Assembly (NCBI GenBank): GCA_020048595.1
Contig: JAIFMH010000130.1
Span: 1 to 11,337, forward strand
Direction: 5' to 3'
DNA: 11,337 nt
From: Bacteroidota bacterium
GTDB taxonomy: Bacteria > Bacteroidota > Bacteroidia > Bacteroidales > UBA4417
Under the pieces are notes generated by a model. The model was not told the DNA's origin. It saw only the letters and a program-made list of their open reading frames with translations, and made no database searches. A program made the translations under genes and the position numbers. Positions 1 through 6,901 of the stretch are shown in pieces. The number at the start of each line of letters is the position of its first letter. Position 1 is the stretch's first letter.

Positions 1-1
1 G

Positions 2-238
2 TGCTCGTATCTGGAAGGGCAAAAACATGGATTATGGTTTTCCTTTAATGAAGCTGGCACAAAAGTGTCCGAAGCCTATTACCGTCACAACAAAAAAGAC
101 GGTATTTGGCGAATATGGGACGAAAACGGCAAACTTCGTTACGAGATGTTTTATAGCAATGGTGAAAAAACTGGTGTCTGGCGCATTTGGGACGAAAATG
201 GAAAACTTATAAGTGAACGAAATTATAGTTCAAGTTAA
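2..238 (+). CDS. MORN/YwqK-type repeat protein, C-terminal part (5' end outside window)
   Basis: The frame is open from the left edge to a TAA at 236-238 and gives 78 residues of C-terminal sequence. Two repeats of roughly 23 residues are visible, with cores GIWRIWDENGKL and GVWRIWDENGKL, separated by YEMFYSNGEKT. This G-x-W-x-x-(W/Y)-x-x-x-G-x-L pattern is typical of MORN_2/YwqK-type repeats. Such proteins are often labelled YwqK-family antitoxin, although the function is rarely shown. The N-terminus, including any signal peptide, lies outside the window. A second copy of the same tail, about three quarters identical at protein level by my count (58 of 78 residues), occurs at 5289-5522. Differences between the copies are mostly synonymous or conservative, so this is the true frame. 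Family assignment is fairly secure; role unknown. Confidence 0.75.
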   Translation, partial: CSYLEGQKHGLWFSFNEAGTKVSEAYYRHNKKDGIWRIWDENGKLRYEMFYSNGEKTGVWRIWDENGKLISERNYSSS

Positions 239-342
239 CTAATGACTTTGTTTATAGTGGGATACTTCTAATTCTATCCTGTTTACCACTTCTTGCCTGC
301 AATGAGATTTATTAATGATTGATTGTTTAGGTTTAACGCTGA

Positions 343-368
343 GGCTGTCGCGAAATCGACAGCCTTTT
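343..368 (+). terminator. Rho-independent terminator after the MORN gene
   Basis: There is a perfect 8-bp GC-rich stem, GGCTGTCG (343-350) pairing with CGACAGCC (357-364), with a 6-nt loop and a TTTT run at 365-368. It lies about 105 nt downstream of the MORN stop codon and faces the + strand. A much weaker AT-only hairpin (399-412) running into a T-tract to 419 follows and may be a back-up. Confidence 0.75.
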
Positions 369-495
369 AAGTATTAATATTTTGCTAATACGGACTTCAA
401 ATCATGTGATTTTTTTTTTAGGTTTCTGCTTTATTTGATAACGCTTGTTTTAGTAAAATATCAATACAATTTTATTATTTCTAATAATTAGGTGG

Positions 496-522
496 ATACA
501 TCATTTGTTAATATTAAAATAA
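496..522 (+). repeat. 27-bp direct repeat, copy 1
   Basis: Matches the segment at 582-608 at 25 of 27 positions. It begins ATACATCA and contains TGTTAATATTAA at 506-517. The two copies are offset by exactly 86 bp, close to a whole number of helical turns, so both may present the same DNA face. Confidence 0.8.
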
Positions 523-581
523 TTCGTTTTACTCGACAGTAGTTTTTAAAAAAAAGATTCTTTTATTTAATAATCAAGTAC

Positions 582-608
582 ATACATCATCTGTTAATAT
601 TAAAGTAA
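582..608 (+). repeat. 27-bp direct repeat, copy 2
   Basis: Second copy of the repeat at 496-522 (two mismatches). Directly downstream, TTAATATTAA recurs at 616-625, 22 bp after the copy at 594-603, and is extended there to the perfect palindrome GTTAATATTAAC (615-626). Confidence 0.8.
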
Positions 609-626
609 CATAGAGTTAATATTAAC
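593..626 (+). promoter_or_regulatory. candidate activator-binding array with 11-bp periodicity
   Basis: Seven-base units GTTAATA (593), AGTAACA (604) and GTTAATA (615) lie in an exact 11-bp register with 4-nt AT-rich spacers (TTAA, TAGA, TTAA). A 7+4 tandem arrangement is the architecture of PhoB-type response-regulator boxes, although the bases differ from the enterobacterial consensus. The array lies just upstream of a probable -7 element that lacks a good -33 element, as expected for activator-dependent promoters. The regulator is inferred, and the region is so AT-rich that part of the pattern could be chance. Confidence 0.4.
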
Positions 627-652
627 TTTAGACACATTGGGAAATTTATAGT

Positions 653-660
653 TTCCTTTG
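653..660 (+). promoter_or_regulatory. probable -7 element for the lipoprotein gene
   Basis: TTCCTTTG differs from the Bacteroidota -7 consensus TAnnTTTG at one base. Transcription would begin around 666-668, giving a leader of about 20 nt before the ATG at 688. No convincing -33 TTTG is present at the usual distance; that area adjoins the repeat array. Confidence 0.45.
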
Positions 661-687
661 CGGCATTAAAAACTTAAAAACTAATTT

Positions 688-2121
688 ATGAAAACTAAAC
701 TTTTTTTAGCTACTATTGCTCTTTTGGCAATATTTACTTCGTGTGATAAAGATGAGGAGACTTTTAAAGTTCCTGAGGTAACAGCTCCTGCAAACACAAC
801 CATTGAAATGGGAACGTCAACCGATCTTTCTTTTACATTTACTTCTGAGGCAGGTTATAAATCCTCAGCATTAACAACAACGAATGGAGCATCTACTATT
901 AAAACCGATGCTGCCAAAGGTGCGACCTCAGGTACGATAGTAGTTACCTATACTGCCGGAAATACTATAGGAGCAGGTGCAGTAACCCTTACCCTGACTG
1001 ATGATAAGGACCAGACCGGTTCTGTAACCGCGGTTATAAGTGTGGTTGAAGAAGAACTAGTAATTGCAGTAACAGGAAATATATCACAGAATACTACATG
1101 GGAAACCGGTAAGGTTTATTTGCTTGAATCACGCATCGCTGTTACTTCAGGTATTACTCTTACCATTCAACCTGGCGTAATTGTGAAAGGCCAGGCTGGA
1201 ACAGGTGCAAATGCAACTGCTCTTGTTATAGCTCGTGGCGGTCGTTTATTGGCCGAAGGTACTGCTGATTCACCTATTATATTTACATCAGTGGCTGACG
1301 AAATCATGCCAGGACAGATTGCCAGTCCAAACCTTGACCCGGATCTTAATGGCCTTTGGGGTGGTTTGTTAATATTAGGTAATGCGCCCATTTCTGCTGA
1401 TGCTTCGTCAGTTCAGATCGAAGGAATTCCTGCTTCAGACCAGAATGGTTTATATGGTGGCGACAATGCAGCCGATAATTCAGGAATAATTCGTTTTATC
1501 TCTATCCGACATGGGGGTGCAAATATAGGAGAAGGCAATGAAATTAATGGTTTAACTCTTGGAGGCGTTGGCTCTGGTACCATTATTGAAAATGTAGAAG
1601 TTATTGCAAATCAAGACGATGGTATTGAGTTCTTTGGTGGTACCGTTAATGTGAAAAATGTGATCGTTTGGAATACAGGAGATGATGCAATTGATACTGA
1701 CCAGTCATGGGCAGGTACTCTTGATAATTTCATTGTTGTGAATCCTGGAGACGAATGTTTCGAACTTGATGGTCCTGAAGGTGCAATGAAAGCTGGTCAT
1801 GTGATCAAGAACGGTTCAGTATTAGCTGATAATGCTGAAGGGCTGGTTGATCTTGATGACAACTCTATTATTGAGATGAAAGATGTCTATTTTACTCATA
1901 TGACTGCCGGACAAGACTTTGATTTGAATCCTACAGGCTTAACAGCTTCAGGAATCCAGGCTACTCTGCCTGCCGCAGCTAATGTAACCGACTTTTTCAA
2001 AGCTGGTAGTGATGCTTTTGTTACTGTTGTTGCAGAAGGTGCCAACACCGTGGGTGCTACTGTTAGTGCATTTTCAAACTGGACATGGGCTCATGAGTCA
2101 GGCGCATTGTCTGGTTTATAA
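688..2121 (+). CDS. surface-exposed beta-helix lipoprotein, partner of the TonB-dependent receptor
   Basis: The 477-residue protein begins with a lipoprotein signal peptide ending in IFTSC, with the acylated cysteine at residue 19. The next residues, DKDEE, resemble the lipoprotein surface-export signal described in Capnocytophaga and Flavobacterium (K followed by acidic residues), so surface exposure is likely. Residues about 30-124 look like an immunoglobulin- or cadherin-like beta-domain. From about 129 to the end, glycine-, valine- and isoleucine-rich turns form a right-handed parallel beta-helix, with conserved-looking stretches such as EGNEINGLTLGG (282 onward) and acid-rich turns (DDGIEFFGG, DDAIDTDQSW) that could bind calcium. 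No polysaccharide-lyase active site is recognisable. From memory, similar proteins sit next to TonB receptors in Flavobacteriia and are often mislabelled multidrug transporter. It probably acts as a substrate-capturing partner of the receptor, comparable in position but not in fold to SusD. The substrate is unknown. There is no Shine-Dalgarno sequence; the ATG directly precedes the signal peptide. Confidence 0.9.
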   Translation: MKTKLFLATIALLAIFTSCDKDEETFKVPEVTAPANTTIEMGTSTDLSFTFTSEAGYKSSALTTTNGASTIKTDAAKGATSGTIVVTYTAGNTIGAGAVTLTLTDDKDQTGSVTAVISVVEEELVIAVTGNISQNTTWETGKVYLLESRIAVTSGITLTIQPGVIVKGQAGTGANATALVIARGGRLLAEGTADSPIIFTSVADEIMPGQIASPNLDPDLNGLWGGLLILGNAPISADASSVQIEGIPASDQNGLYGGDNAADNSGIIRFISIRHGGANIGEGNEINGLTLGGVGSGTIIENVEVIANQDDGIEFFGGTVNVKNVIVWNTGDDAIDTDQSWAGTLDNFIVVNPGDECFELDGPEGAMKAGHVIKNGSVLADNAEGLVDLDDNSIIEMKDVYFTHMTAGQDFDLNPTGLTASGIQATLPAAANVTDFFKAGSDAFVTVVAEGANTVGATVSAFSNWTWAHESGALSGL

Positions 2122-2153
2122 AAGAATAAGTTAAAATAATTTAAACATTCATA

Positions 2154-2190
2154 GATAAGCTCGCAGGCAACATTCGTCTGCGAGTTTATC
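2154..2190 (+). terminator. intercistronic hairpin (attenuator, processing site or partial terminator)
   Basis: GATAAGCTCGCAG (2154-2166) pairs with CTGCGAGTTTATC (2178-2190), forming a 13-bp stem with a single G-U wobble and an 11-nt loop. No uninterrupted U-tract follows, and the receptor gene starts 27 nt later. It therefore probably stabilises the lipoprotein message or reduces read-through into the receptor gene rather than ending transcription completely. Confidence 0.6.
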
Positions 2191-2216
2191 ATTAATGACA
2201 ACAAATATTTTGGAAG

Positions 2217-5111
2217 ATGATTGAAAAACGTTTTTTAGTTTCATTGATTTTGATTTTTTTGGCCTCACTGGTTAGTGCTCAAAATGGATTTATCAGAGGT
2301 TCAGTGTATGATGACGTAAACGGAGATGCTCTCCCCGGTGTAACAATACTCGTCGATGGTACCACTACGGGTACTCTCTCAGACCTGGATGGTAAATTTA
2401 GCCTTAGTCTTGCTCCTGGAAAATACAAAATCAGAGTATCTTTCATTTCATTCGAAACTTTATTCATCGAAGATGTAGAAGTTAAACCTTCAGAGGTTAC
2501 GCTTTTTGATAATCTTCGTCTGAAAGAAGTTACGTTTGAGTTGTCATCAGTTACAATAACATCCAGAGCAGTGCGTAACACAGAAAATGCTATTCTGGCC
2601 GTCAAGCATAAATCAATTAATCTTATGGATGGCGTTTCTGCTGCCAACTTCAGGAAAACCGGGGATTCTGATGCTGCCGCTTCCATGAAACGAGTAACGG
2701 GTGTTTCTGTAACCGCAGGAAAATATGTTTTTGTACGGGGATTGGGTGACCGGTATACGAAGACCATATTGAATGGAATTGATATTCCAGGTCTTGATCC
2801 TGACCGCAACACTTTGCAAATGGATATGTTCCCAACCTCAGTTATCGATAATATTATAGTAAGTAAATCCTTTACAGCTGATCTCCCTGCTGATTTCACC
2901 GGAGGTGTGATTGATATTGGCCTGAAAGATTTTCCCAATGAGCTGCAAGGAGTGGTTTCTGTTTCAACTGGCTACAATTCAAAGTTTCATTTCAATGAGA
3001 ATTACCTCACTTATAATGGGGGTAAAATGGATTTTCTTGGTTTTGATGATGGCACGAGAGATATTCCTGCAGAAGATAATATCCCGCTGTTTGCAGATGT
3101 AGTTGGAGATGTTAATGGAGACGAAGCCCAGCGGTATAAAGAAATTCTTGGCGCTTTCAATCCTACAATGGCAGCTTTTAAAGATAAGAGCATGATGGAT
3201 TATGGTTTTGGCTTTTCACTTGGAAATCAGCTAAACGGGGAAAAACTCACCTGGGGATATAATGCTGTATTCTCCTATAAAAATAATACAGAGTTTTATG
3301 AGAAAGCTGAATATGGCAGATATGGCTTAGACGGCGATCCCGGAGTTTATGAAATGGATGTGAGGGAATTACAGAAAGGTGATTATGGTGTAAGCAATGT
3401 TTTATGGAGTGGACTCGCCGGTTTGGCAGCAAAAACAAAAAATTCAAAATTCCGGCTTTATTTCCTTCGCCTTCAGAATGGAGAATCTAAAGCTGGTATT
3501 TTTGATTACAGCGGTTCCGACCAGGGAAGTATATTCGAAAGTTTTCAGCACAACCTCGACTATTCAGAACGCGCTTTAACCAATATTCTTTTAGATGGTA
3601 AACATTCATTAAAAAACGATAAATGGAACATTGAATGGAAACTATCTCCCACCTTGTCGTCAATGTACGATCCCGATATCAGGTTTACCCGATATGTTGT
3701 TTCTGAAGGCAACTTTGTCATAGGTACTGAATCCGGGTTTCCAGAAAGAATATGGCGTAACCTGGAAGAGTTTAATCTCTCGGGATTGGTTCATGTTACT
3801 AATGATTTTCAATTGCGAAGCCAACCAGCTAAACTAAAATTTGGAGGAGGTTATACTTTTAAAGAAAGGGATTTTGTTGTTCGCAACTATGCTTTAAATA
3901 TCAGGAATGTAACGTTAACCGGTAATCCTGATGAATTGTTCTATTCAGAGAATCTCTGGCCGCAAAATGGCAGCGTTTCAAGTGGTACAACCTATGAGGC
4001 ACCCTTCATTCCTGTAAATCCTAATCAGTTTAATTCTACCATAGCTTCAGCCAGTGGATTTGCATCACTCGAAATGAGCCTGGTGAAAGCATTGAAAACT
4101 ATAGTTGGAGTTAGACTTGAGAATTTTGTGCAGCGTTATACCGGCCAGGATCAGTTGGGTACGAAAGTACTTGATAACGACAAAGTGCTCGATAATGTCG
4201 ACTTGTTTCCAACAATAAGTGTTATTTACGGCTTTTCAGAAAAACAAAATCTGCGAATGGCATTTGCTAAAACCATCGCCCGCCCATCCTTTAAAGAGCT
4301 TTCATTTGCCGAGATCTATGATCCTATTACCGGCCGTACATTTATTGGTGGACTGTTCCGTGATGCAAATGATATTGCAGGTATTGAATATTGGGATGGC
4401 AATCTTATAAGTACAGATATTTATAATTTTGATCTCCGATGGGAAAATTATTTGCCCGATGGACAAACCTTCTCGTTTGGAGGCTTTTATAAATACTTTA
4501 TTAATCCTATTGAGATCGTTCAGTTTGCTACCCAAGCCGGAGCTTTTCAGCCCAGGAATGTAGGAAATGGTAGTGTGCTTGGGTTTGAATTTGAAGCACG
4601 CAAAAATTTCTTTTTTATCCATCCATCCTTAAAGAATCTGAATTTTACAGCAAATTTCACTGTCACCAAGTCACGCATCGAAATGAGCAAGACTGAGTAT
4701 GATTCAAGGCTTGAAAATGCACGAACAGGAGAAACAATTGATTCATATCGCGTTATGGCTGGACAATCACCCGTTATTGTTAATTGCGGGTTTAGCTATT
4801 CGGGCAGTGAAAAGGGATTTTGGAAAGGATTTGAAACTGGAGTATTCTATAATGTTCAGGGACAAACACTTCAATATGTTGGGATTGCTGACCGCCCTGA
4901 TATTTATGCCAGACCATTTCATAGCCTGAATTTCAATGTCGACAAAAAATTTGGTGAACAACAGCGGATCCAAATAGGACTGAAAGTTGAGAATATCCTG
5001 AATGATGTTAATGAATCCGTGTTTGTTTCATACAATGCTGCTGATCAGTATTTTACAAGGCTTTCTTCGGGTACAACCTTCTCTCTGAGGCTTTCTTGTA
5101 ATTTGTTTTAA
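2217..5111 (+). CDS. TonB-dependent outer-membrane receptor with carboxypeptidase-regulatory-like domain
   Basis: The 964-residue protein has a signal peptide cleaved near VSAQ (residue 22). Residues about 25-105 form a CarboxypepD_reg-like beta-sandwich, with GSVYDDVNGDALPGVTILV and SDLDGKFSLSLAPGKY as its signature. The plug domain spans about 140-250 and carries MKRVTGVSV (157 onward), VFVRGLGDRY (171-180), LNGIDIPGLDPDRN (185-198) and TGGVIDI (228-234). The remainder is the 22-strand beta-barrel, ending in an aromatic C-terminus (CNLF) as outer-membrane proteins do. It imports a substrate across the outer membrane using TonB-ExbBD energy. The plug sequence is of the RGLGDRYTK type found with beta-helix lipoproteins rather than the classical SusC type found with SusD. 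It follows the lipoprotein gene by 95 nt and is probably co-transcribed through the hairpin. The cargo cannot be read from sequence; phosphate-containing compounds are a guess from the neighbourhood. Confidence 0.95.
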   Translation: MIEKRFLVSLILIFLASLVSAQNGFIRGSVYDDVNGDALPGVTILVDGTTTGTLSDLDGKFSLSLAPGKYKIRVSFISFETLFIEDVEVKPSEVTLFDNLRLKEVTFELSSVTITSRAVRNTENAILAVKHKSINLMDGVSAANFRKTGDSDAAASMKRVTGVSVTAGKYVFVRGLGDRYTKTILNGIDIPGLDPDRNTLQMDMFPTSVIDNIIVSKSFTADLPADFTGGVIDIGLKDFPNELQGVVSVSTGYNSKFHFNENYLTYNGGKMDFLGFDDGTRDIPAEDNIPLFADVVGDVNGDEAQRYKEILGAFNPTMAAFKDKSMMDYGFGFSLGNQLNGEKLTWGYNAVFSYKNNTEFYEKAEYGRYGLDGDPGVYEMDVRELQKGDYGVSNVLWSGLAGLAAKTKNSKFRLYFLRLQNGESKAGIFDYSGSDQGSIFESFQHNLDYSERALTNILLDGKHSLKNDKWNIEWKLSPTLSSMYDPDIRFTRYVVSEGNFVIGTESGFPERIWRNLEEFNLSGLVHVTNDFQLRSQPAKLKFGGGYTFKERDFVVRNYALNIRNVTLTGNPDELFYSENLWPQNGSVSSGTTYEAPFIPVNPNQFNSTIASASGFASLEMSLVKALKTIVGVRLENFVQRYTGQDQLGTKVLDNDKVLDNVDLFPTISVIYGFSEKQNLRMAFAKTIARPSFKELSFAEIYDPITGRTFIGGLFRDANDIAGIEYWDGNLISTDIYNFDLRWENYLPDGQTFSFGGFYKYFINPIEIVQFATQAGAFQPRNVGNGSVLGFEFEARKNFFFIHPSLKNLNFTANFTVTKSRIEMSKTEYDSRLENARTGETIDSYRVMAGQSPVIVNCGFSYSGSEKGFWKGFETGVFYNVQGQTLQYVGIADRPDIYARPFHSLNFNVDKKFGEQQRIQIGLKVENILNDVNESVFVSYNAADQYFTRLSSGTTFSLRLSCNLF

Positions 5112-5249
5112 CTAAGCCACAGCCCTACTGTTCTAATTGAATAAAATTGTTTATCTGAAACAGATGTAAACATACAATTGTTAAATGCATGTCATTTTTA
5201 TAAATAGGAATGCATTTAAATTTAGTCTTAGCTGATAAAAGTGAATTGA
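5112..5249. other. intergenic region with two inverted repeats after the receptor gene
   Basis: There are two possible stem-loops. TGTTTATCTG (5148-5157) pairs with 5161-5172 through a 3-nt loop, with a 2-nt bulge. TTAAATGCAT (5181-5190) pairs perfectly with ATGCATTTAA (5210-5219) around a 19-nt loop. Both are AT-rich and neither has a proper U-tract, so any terminator role is tentative. No gene is seen here. Confidence 0.4.
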
Positions 5250-5522
5250 TTTTGGTTATTGCTATTCCGGTACTTACTGGATCTGCGTACATACCTCGAT
5301 GGTCAGAATAATGGATTGTGGTTTACTTATATCGAAGCCGGAATAAAGCTATCAGATGCTTATTACCATCACAATAAAAATTATGGAATATGGCGTGTTT
5401 GGGACGAAAACGGAAAACTCCGCTACGAAATGTATTACAGCAACGGCGAAAAAACAGGCATCTGGAGGATTTGGGATGAAACCGGCAAACTTACCAGCGA
5501 ACGCAATTACAGTTCGAATTGA
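5250..5522 (+). CDS. 5'-truncated MORN/YwqK-type repeat fragment, paralogue of the gene at the left edge
   Basis: The open frame runs from just after an in-frame TGA (5247-5249) to a TGA at 5520-5522. No ATG precedes the homologous part; the only plausible initiator is TTG at 5259, giving 87 residues. From RTYLDGQ onward it aligns without gaps to the left-edge protein, with the same two repeats (GIWRVWDENGKL, GIWRIWDETGKL) and the same end SERNYSSN. There is no signal peptide, and residues before RTYLDGQ do not look like MORN repeats. It is therefore most likely a remnant of a longer gene whose 5' part was lost. Base differences from the other copy fall largely at synonymous positions, so it was under selection until recently or is a young duplicate. 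It may be untranslated. It could also act as a donor for gene conversion with the intact copy, which is speculative. Confidence 0.5.
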   Translation, partial: FWLLLFRYLLDLRTYLDGQNNGLWFTYIEAGIKLSDAYYHHNKNYGIWRVWDENGKLRYEMYYSNGEKTGIWRIWDETGKLTSERNYSSN

Positions 5523-5579
5523 GGACTTTATTCACAAGCAGGATTGTTAATGGCCGGTTAGTTTCGTAGCTGAAAAATG

Positions 5580-6578
5580 CTAAAACCTGGCAATAAACTC
5601 AATGGTAAACCTGTCGAAATGATTTACATTGTATTTTTTAAAATATTTTTCATAGTTCAGCCTGATTTCCGCTTTAAAGGGTTTGAGCTCAAATCCGAAA
5701 TTTACTCCGGCAGTTATGCGTTCAGCTATCTTGCCGATATCATTAGTTTCCCTGCCCATAAAGTCCCACCTTACAACAGGACTTATCATTTGAATCATTT
5801 TTGCCCCGGTATTGAAATTATAATACGAATGTATGTAGAATCCGTATTGGTCGAGCACGGCTGAAGCAGAATCCGTGAAATGACGATGAATGTATTCGCT
5901 TTCAACCAGGAGTTTATCAGTTTGGTAGCGGATTTCAGCTCCATACATGGTGAGTTCTTTTTCAAGTAGAGTTGATCCCTGGTAAAAATTCCCTGCTAAC
6001 CGGATATTTTTCAATGGTTCGAATAATAACCGCGCTGAATAGTTGGGTCTGCTGATCCATTGGGGATTATTGTTACCTGTTCCGTTCATAGCCGCAACCC
6101 ATACATCGAAAGGAATGTGAAATTTAAACCGGTAATTTACAACAAAGCCAATATCGCGTAAGCCATCGTTTGTGTATTTGGAAACAAATGACCGGTTGGC
6201 AAAAAAATTCTCAACAGGACTTCTCAGATAATCAGTGCCAAAAGGGACTTTTCTCTGTCCCATATACACATCCAGATTTTCAAGCGGGGTAATTTTTACA
6301 AAAGCATCAAGCATCTTGATTTTACCTTCGTCGGACAAATCTACTTCAATACGGTATCCGACATATTCATTGATATTCCCTCTCGCTCCGAACCGGGCAT
6401 TACGAACCTCAAACCGCATCATTTTACTTTCGAGATCAAGTTCAGCCTTGGTTTTAAGTGCTATGTCAATTTTAGGTAAATATAGAATTCCGGATGCCTG
6501 TTCTTCAGTTGTTTGGGCGCCAGCAGTATAAATGCTTACTACCATTATCAGAAGGAGAAAAAGTGATTTACGAAGCAT
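5580..6578 (-). CDS. outer-membrane porin of the phosphate-selective porin O/P family
   Basis: The start is placed at the ATG at 6578 (332 residues, MLRKSLFLLLIMVV), because this immediately precedes a good signal peptide cleaved after TAGAQ. An in-frame TTG six codons upstream (6596) would place extra charged residues before it and would fall inside the probable -7 element. The mature protein shows the OprO/OprP family pattern: MRFEVRNARFGARGNINEYV followed by GYRIEVDLSDEG, then DAFVKITPLENLDVYMGQRKVPFG, and alternating beta-strands to a C-terminal Phe (IEFIARF). In Pseudomonas, OprP and OprO admit phosphate and polyphosphate under starvation. Bacteroidota members of the family are mostly untested and some may be general porins. 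The gene is convergent with the MORN fragment and divergent from the PlcP-like operon, with which it shares a 134-bp control region. Confidence 0.85.
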   Translation of the reverse strand: MLRKSLFLLLIMVVSIYTAGAQTTEEQASGILYLPKIDIALKTKAELDLESKMMRFEVRNARFGARGNINEYVGYRIEVDLSDEGKIKMLDAFVKITPLENLDVYMGQRKVPFGTDYLRSPVENFFANRSFVSKYTNDGLRDIGFVVNYRFKFHIPFDVWVAAMNGTGNNNPQWISRPNYSARLLFEPLKNIRLAGNFYQGSTLLEKELTMYGAEIRYQTDKLLVESEYIHRHFTDSASAVLDQYGFYIHSYYNFNTGAKMIQMISPVVRWDFMGRETNDIGKIAERITAGVNFGFELKPFKAEIRLNYEKYFKKYNVNHFDRFTIEFIARF

Positions 6579-6593
6579 CCGGGATATTTTGCG

Positions 6594-6601
6594 CAAAAAT
6601 A
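6594..6601 (-). promoter_or_regulatory. probable -7 element of the porin gene
   Basis: Read on the minus strand this is TATTTTTG, a perfect match to TAnnTTTG, ending 15 nt upstream of the ATG at 6578. The leader would be only about 10 nt. A TGTTAAAA motif (6626-6619, minus strand) lies 17 nt upstream, near where a -33 element or activator site would be. Confidence 0.5.
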
Positions 6602-6690
6602 TCGAAATTTTGAGATCATTTTAACACAGCCTGATAATCTTACTCACAATATGTTAATACCTTTTTCATATTCTCTTTATATTGAAGGTT

Positions 6691-6698
6691 TACTTTTG
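6691..6698 (+). promoter_or_regulatory. probable -7 element of the PlcP-like operon
   Basis: TACTTTTG is a perfect match to TAnnTTTG and ends 14 nt before the ATG of the small ORF at 6713. A good -33 element is absent. TGTTAATA lies upstream at 6652-6659, the same octamer found in the repeats before the lipoprotein gene (506-513 and 592-599). Confidence 0.5.
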
Positions 6699-6712
6699 AG
6701 AAACATCTTTTT

Positions 6713-6892
6713 ATGGGAAACTCAGCTAAAATCGAAAAGAACAAATATATAATGCAGGAAAATCCCAGCGGTTTCCACTTTCATATTCCCGAATTTCACA
6801 GGCTGCGTTTCCTCAATTATAAAGCCGTCAACATTGTCTCAAGAATTCTCTTGTCACTTTTTACTGATTTTTACCCTACTCTGAAACGCTAA
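6713..6892 (+). CDS. small conserved-looking ORF leading the PlcP-like operon (59 aa)
   Basis: ATG at 6713 to TAA at 6890-6892 encodes 59 residues: a hydrophilic start (MGNSAKIEKNKYIMQE), then a basic and aromatic segment (SGFHFHIPEFHRLRFLNYK), then an amphipathic or hydrophobic helix (AVNIVSRILLSLFTDFYP) and TLKR. It begins 15 nt after a perfect -7 element and ends 9 nt before the phosphoesterase ATG, the same spacing as between the last two genes of this operon. That position is the main support for it being real. The basic, amphipathic C-terminal half would suit a peripheral membrane peptide. I do not recognise the family. It could alternatively be a leader peptide without a function of its own. 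Confidence 0.5.
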   Translation: MGNSAKIEKNKYIMQENPSGFHFHIPEFHRLRFLNYKAVNIVSRILLSLFTDFYPTLKR

Positions 6893-6901
6893 TCCGGTAG
6901 C

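Larger units (their letters stand above)
369..687 (+). promoter_or_regulatory. AT-rich upstream regulatory region of the lipoprotein-receptor module
   Basis: No gene is seen in this stretch, which is markedly AT-rich with homopolymer A and T runs. It holds a 27-bp direct repeat, three copies of TTAATATTAA, and a probable -7 element close to the lipoprotein start; these are listed separately. The length and repeats suggest activator-dependent control of the downstream module rather than a simple constitutive promoter. Confidence 0.5.

Noticed and set aside
27..212. ATG-initiated frame across the left-edge MORN sequence
   Set aside because: The frame starting at position 2 encodes clear MORN repeats homologous to the second copy at 5289-5522; this other frame is a by-product of repetitive sequence.
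239..687. Riboswitch, small RNA or insertion-sequence remnant in the long intergenic region
   Set aside because: Apart from the terminator and AT-rich repeats, no conserved structured core, transposase fragment or terminal inverted repeats were visible.
1367..1377. TGTTAATATTA, the core of the regulatory repeats, inside the lipoprotein gene
   Set aside because: It encodes Leu-Leu-Ile-Leu codons in an AT-rich gene and has no partner in 11-bp register. It also shows that the short motif alone arises by chance, which lowers confidence in isolated matches.
688..2121. SusD-family or polysaccharide lyase assignment for the lipoprotein
   Set aside because: SusD proteins are helical TPR-like; this protein is all-beta with helix-type turns, and no lyase catalytic set is recognisable.
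5580..5864. Plus-strand open frame opposite the porin 3' end (5577-5864) and other open frames antisense to the receptor, GH1 and exported-protein genes
   Set aside because: They lie opposite or within genes with full family motifs, have no promoter or domain support, and encode low-complexity shadow peptides.
6579..6596. TTG start extending the porin by six residues
   Set aside because: The ATG at 6578 gives a cleaner signal peptide, and the TTG overlaps the probable -7 element TATTTTTG.
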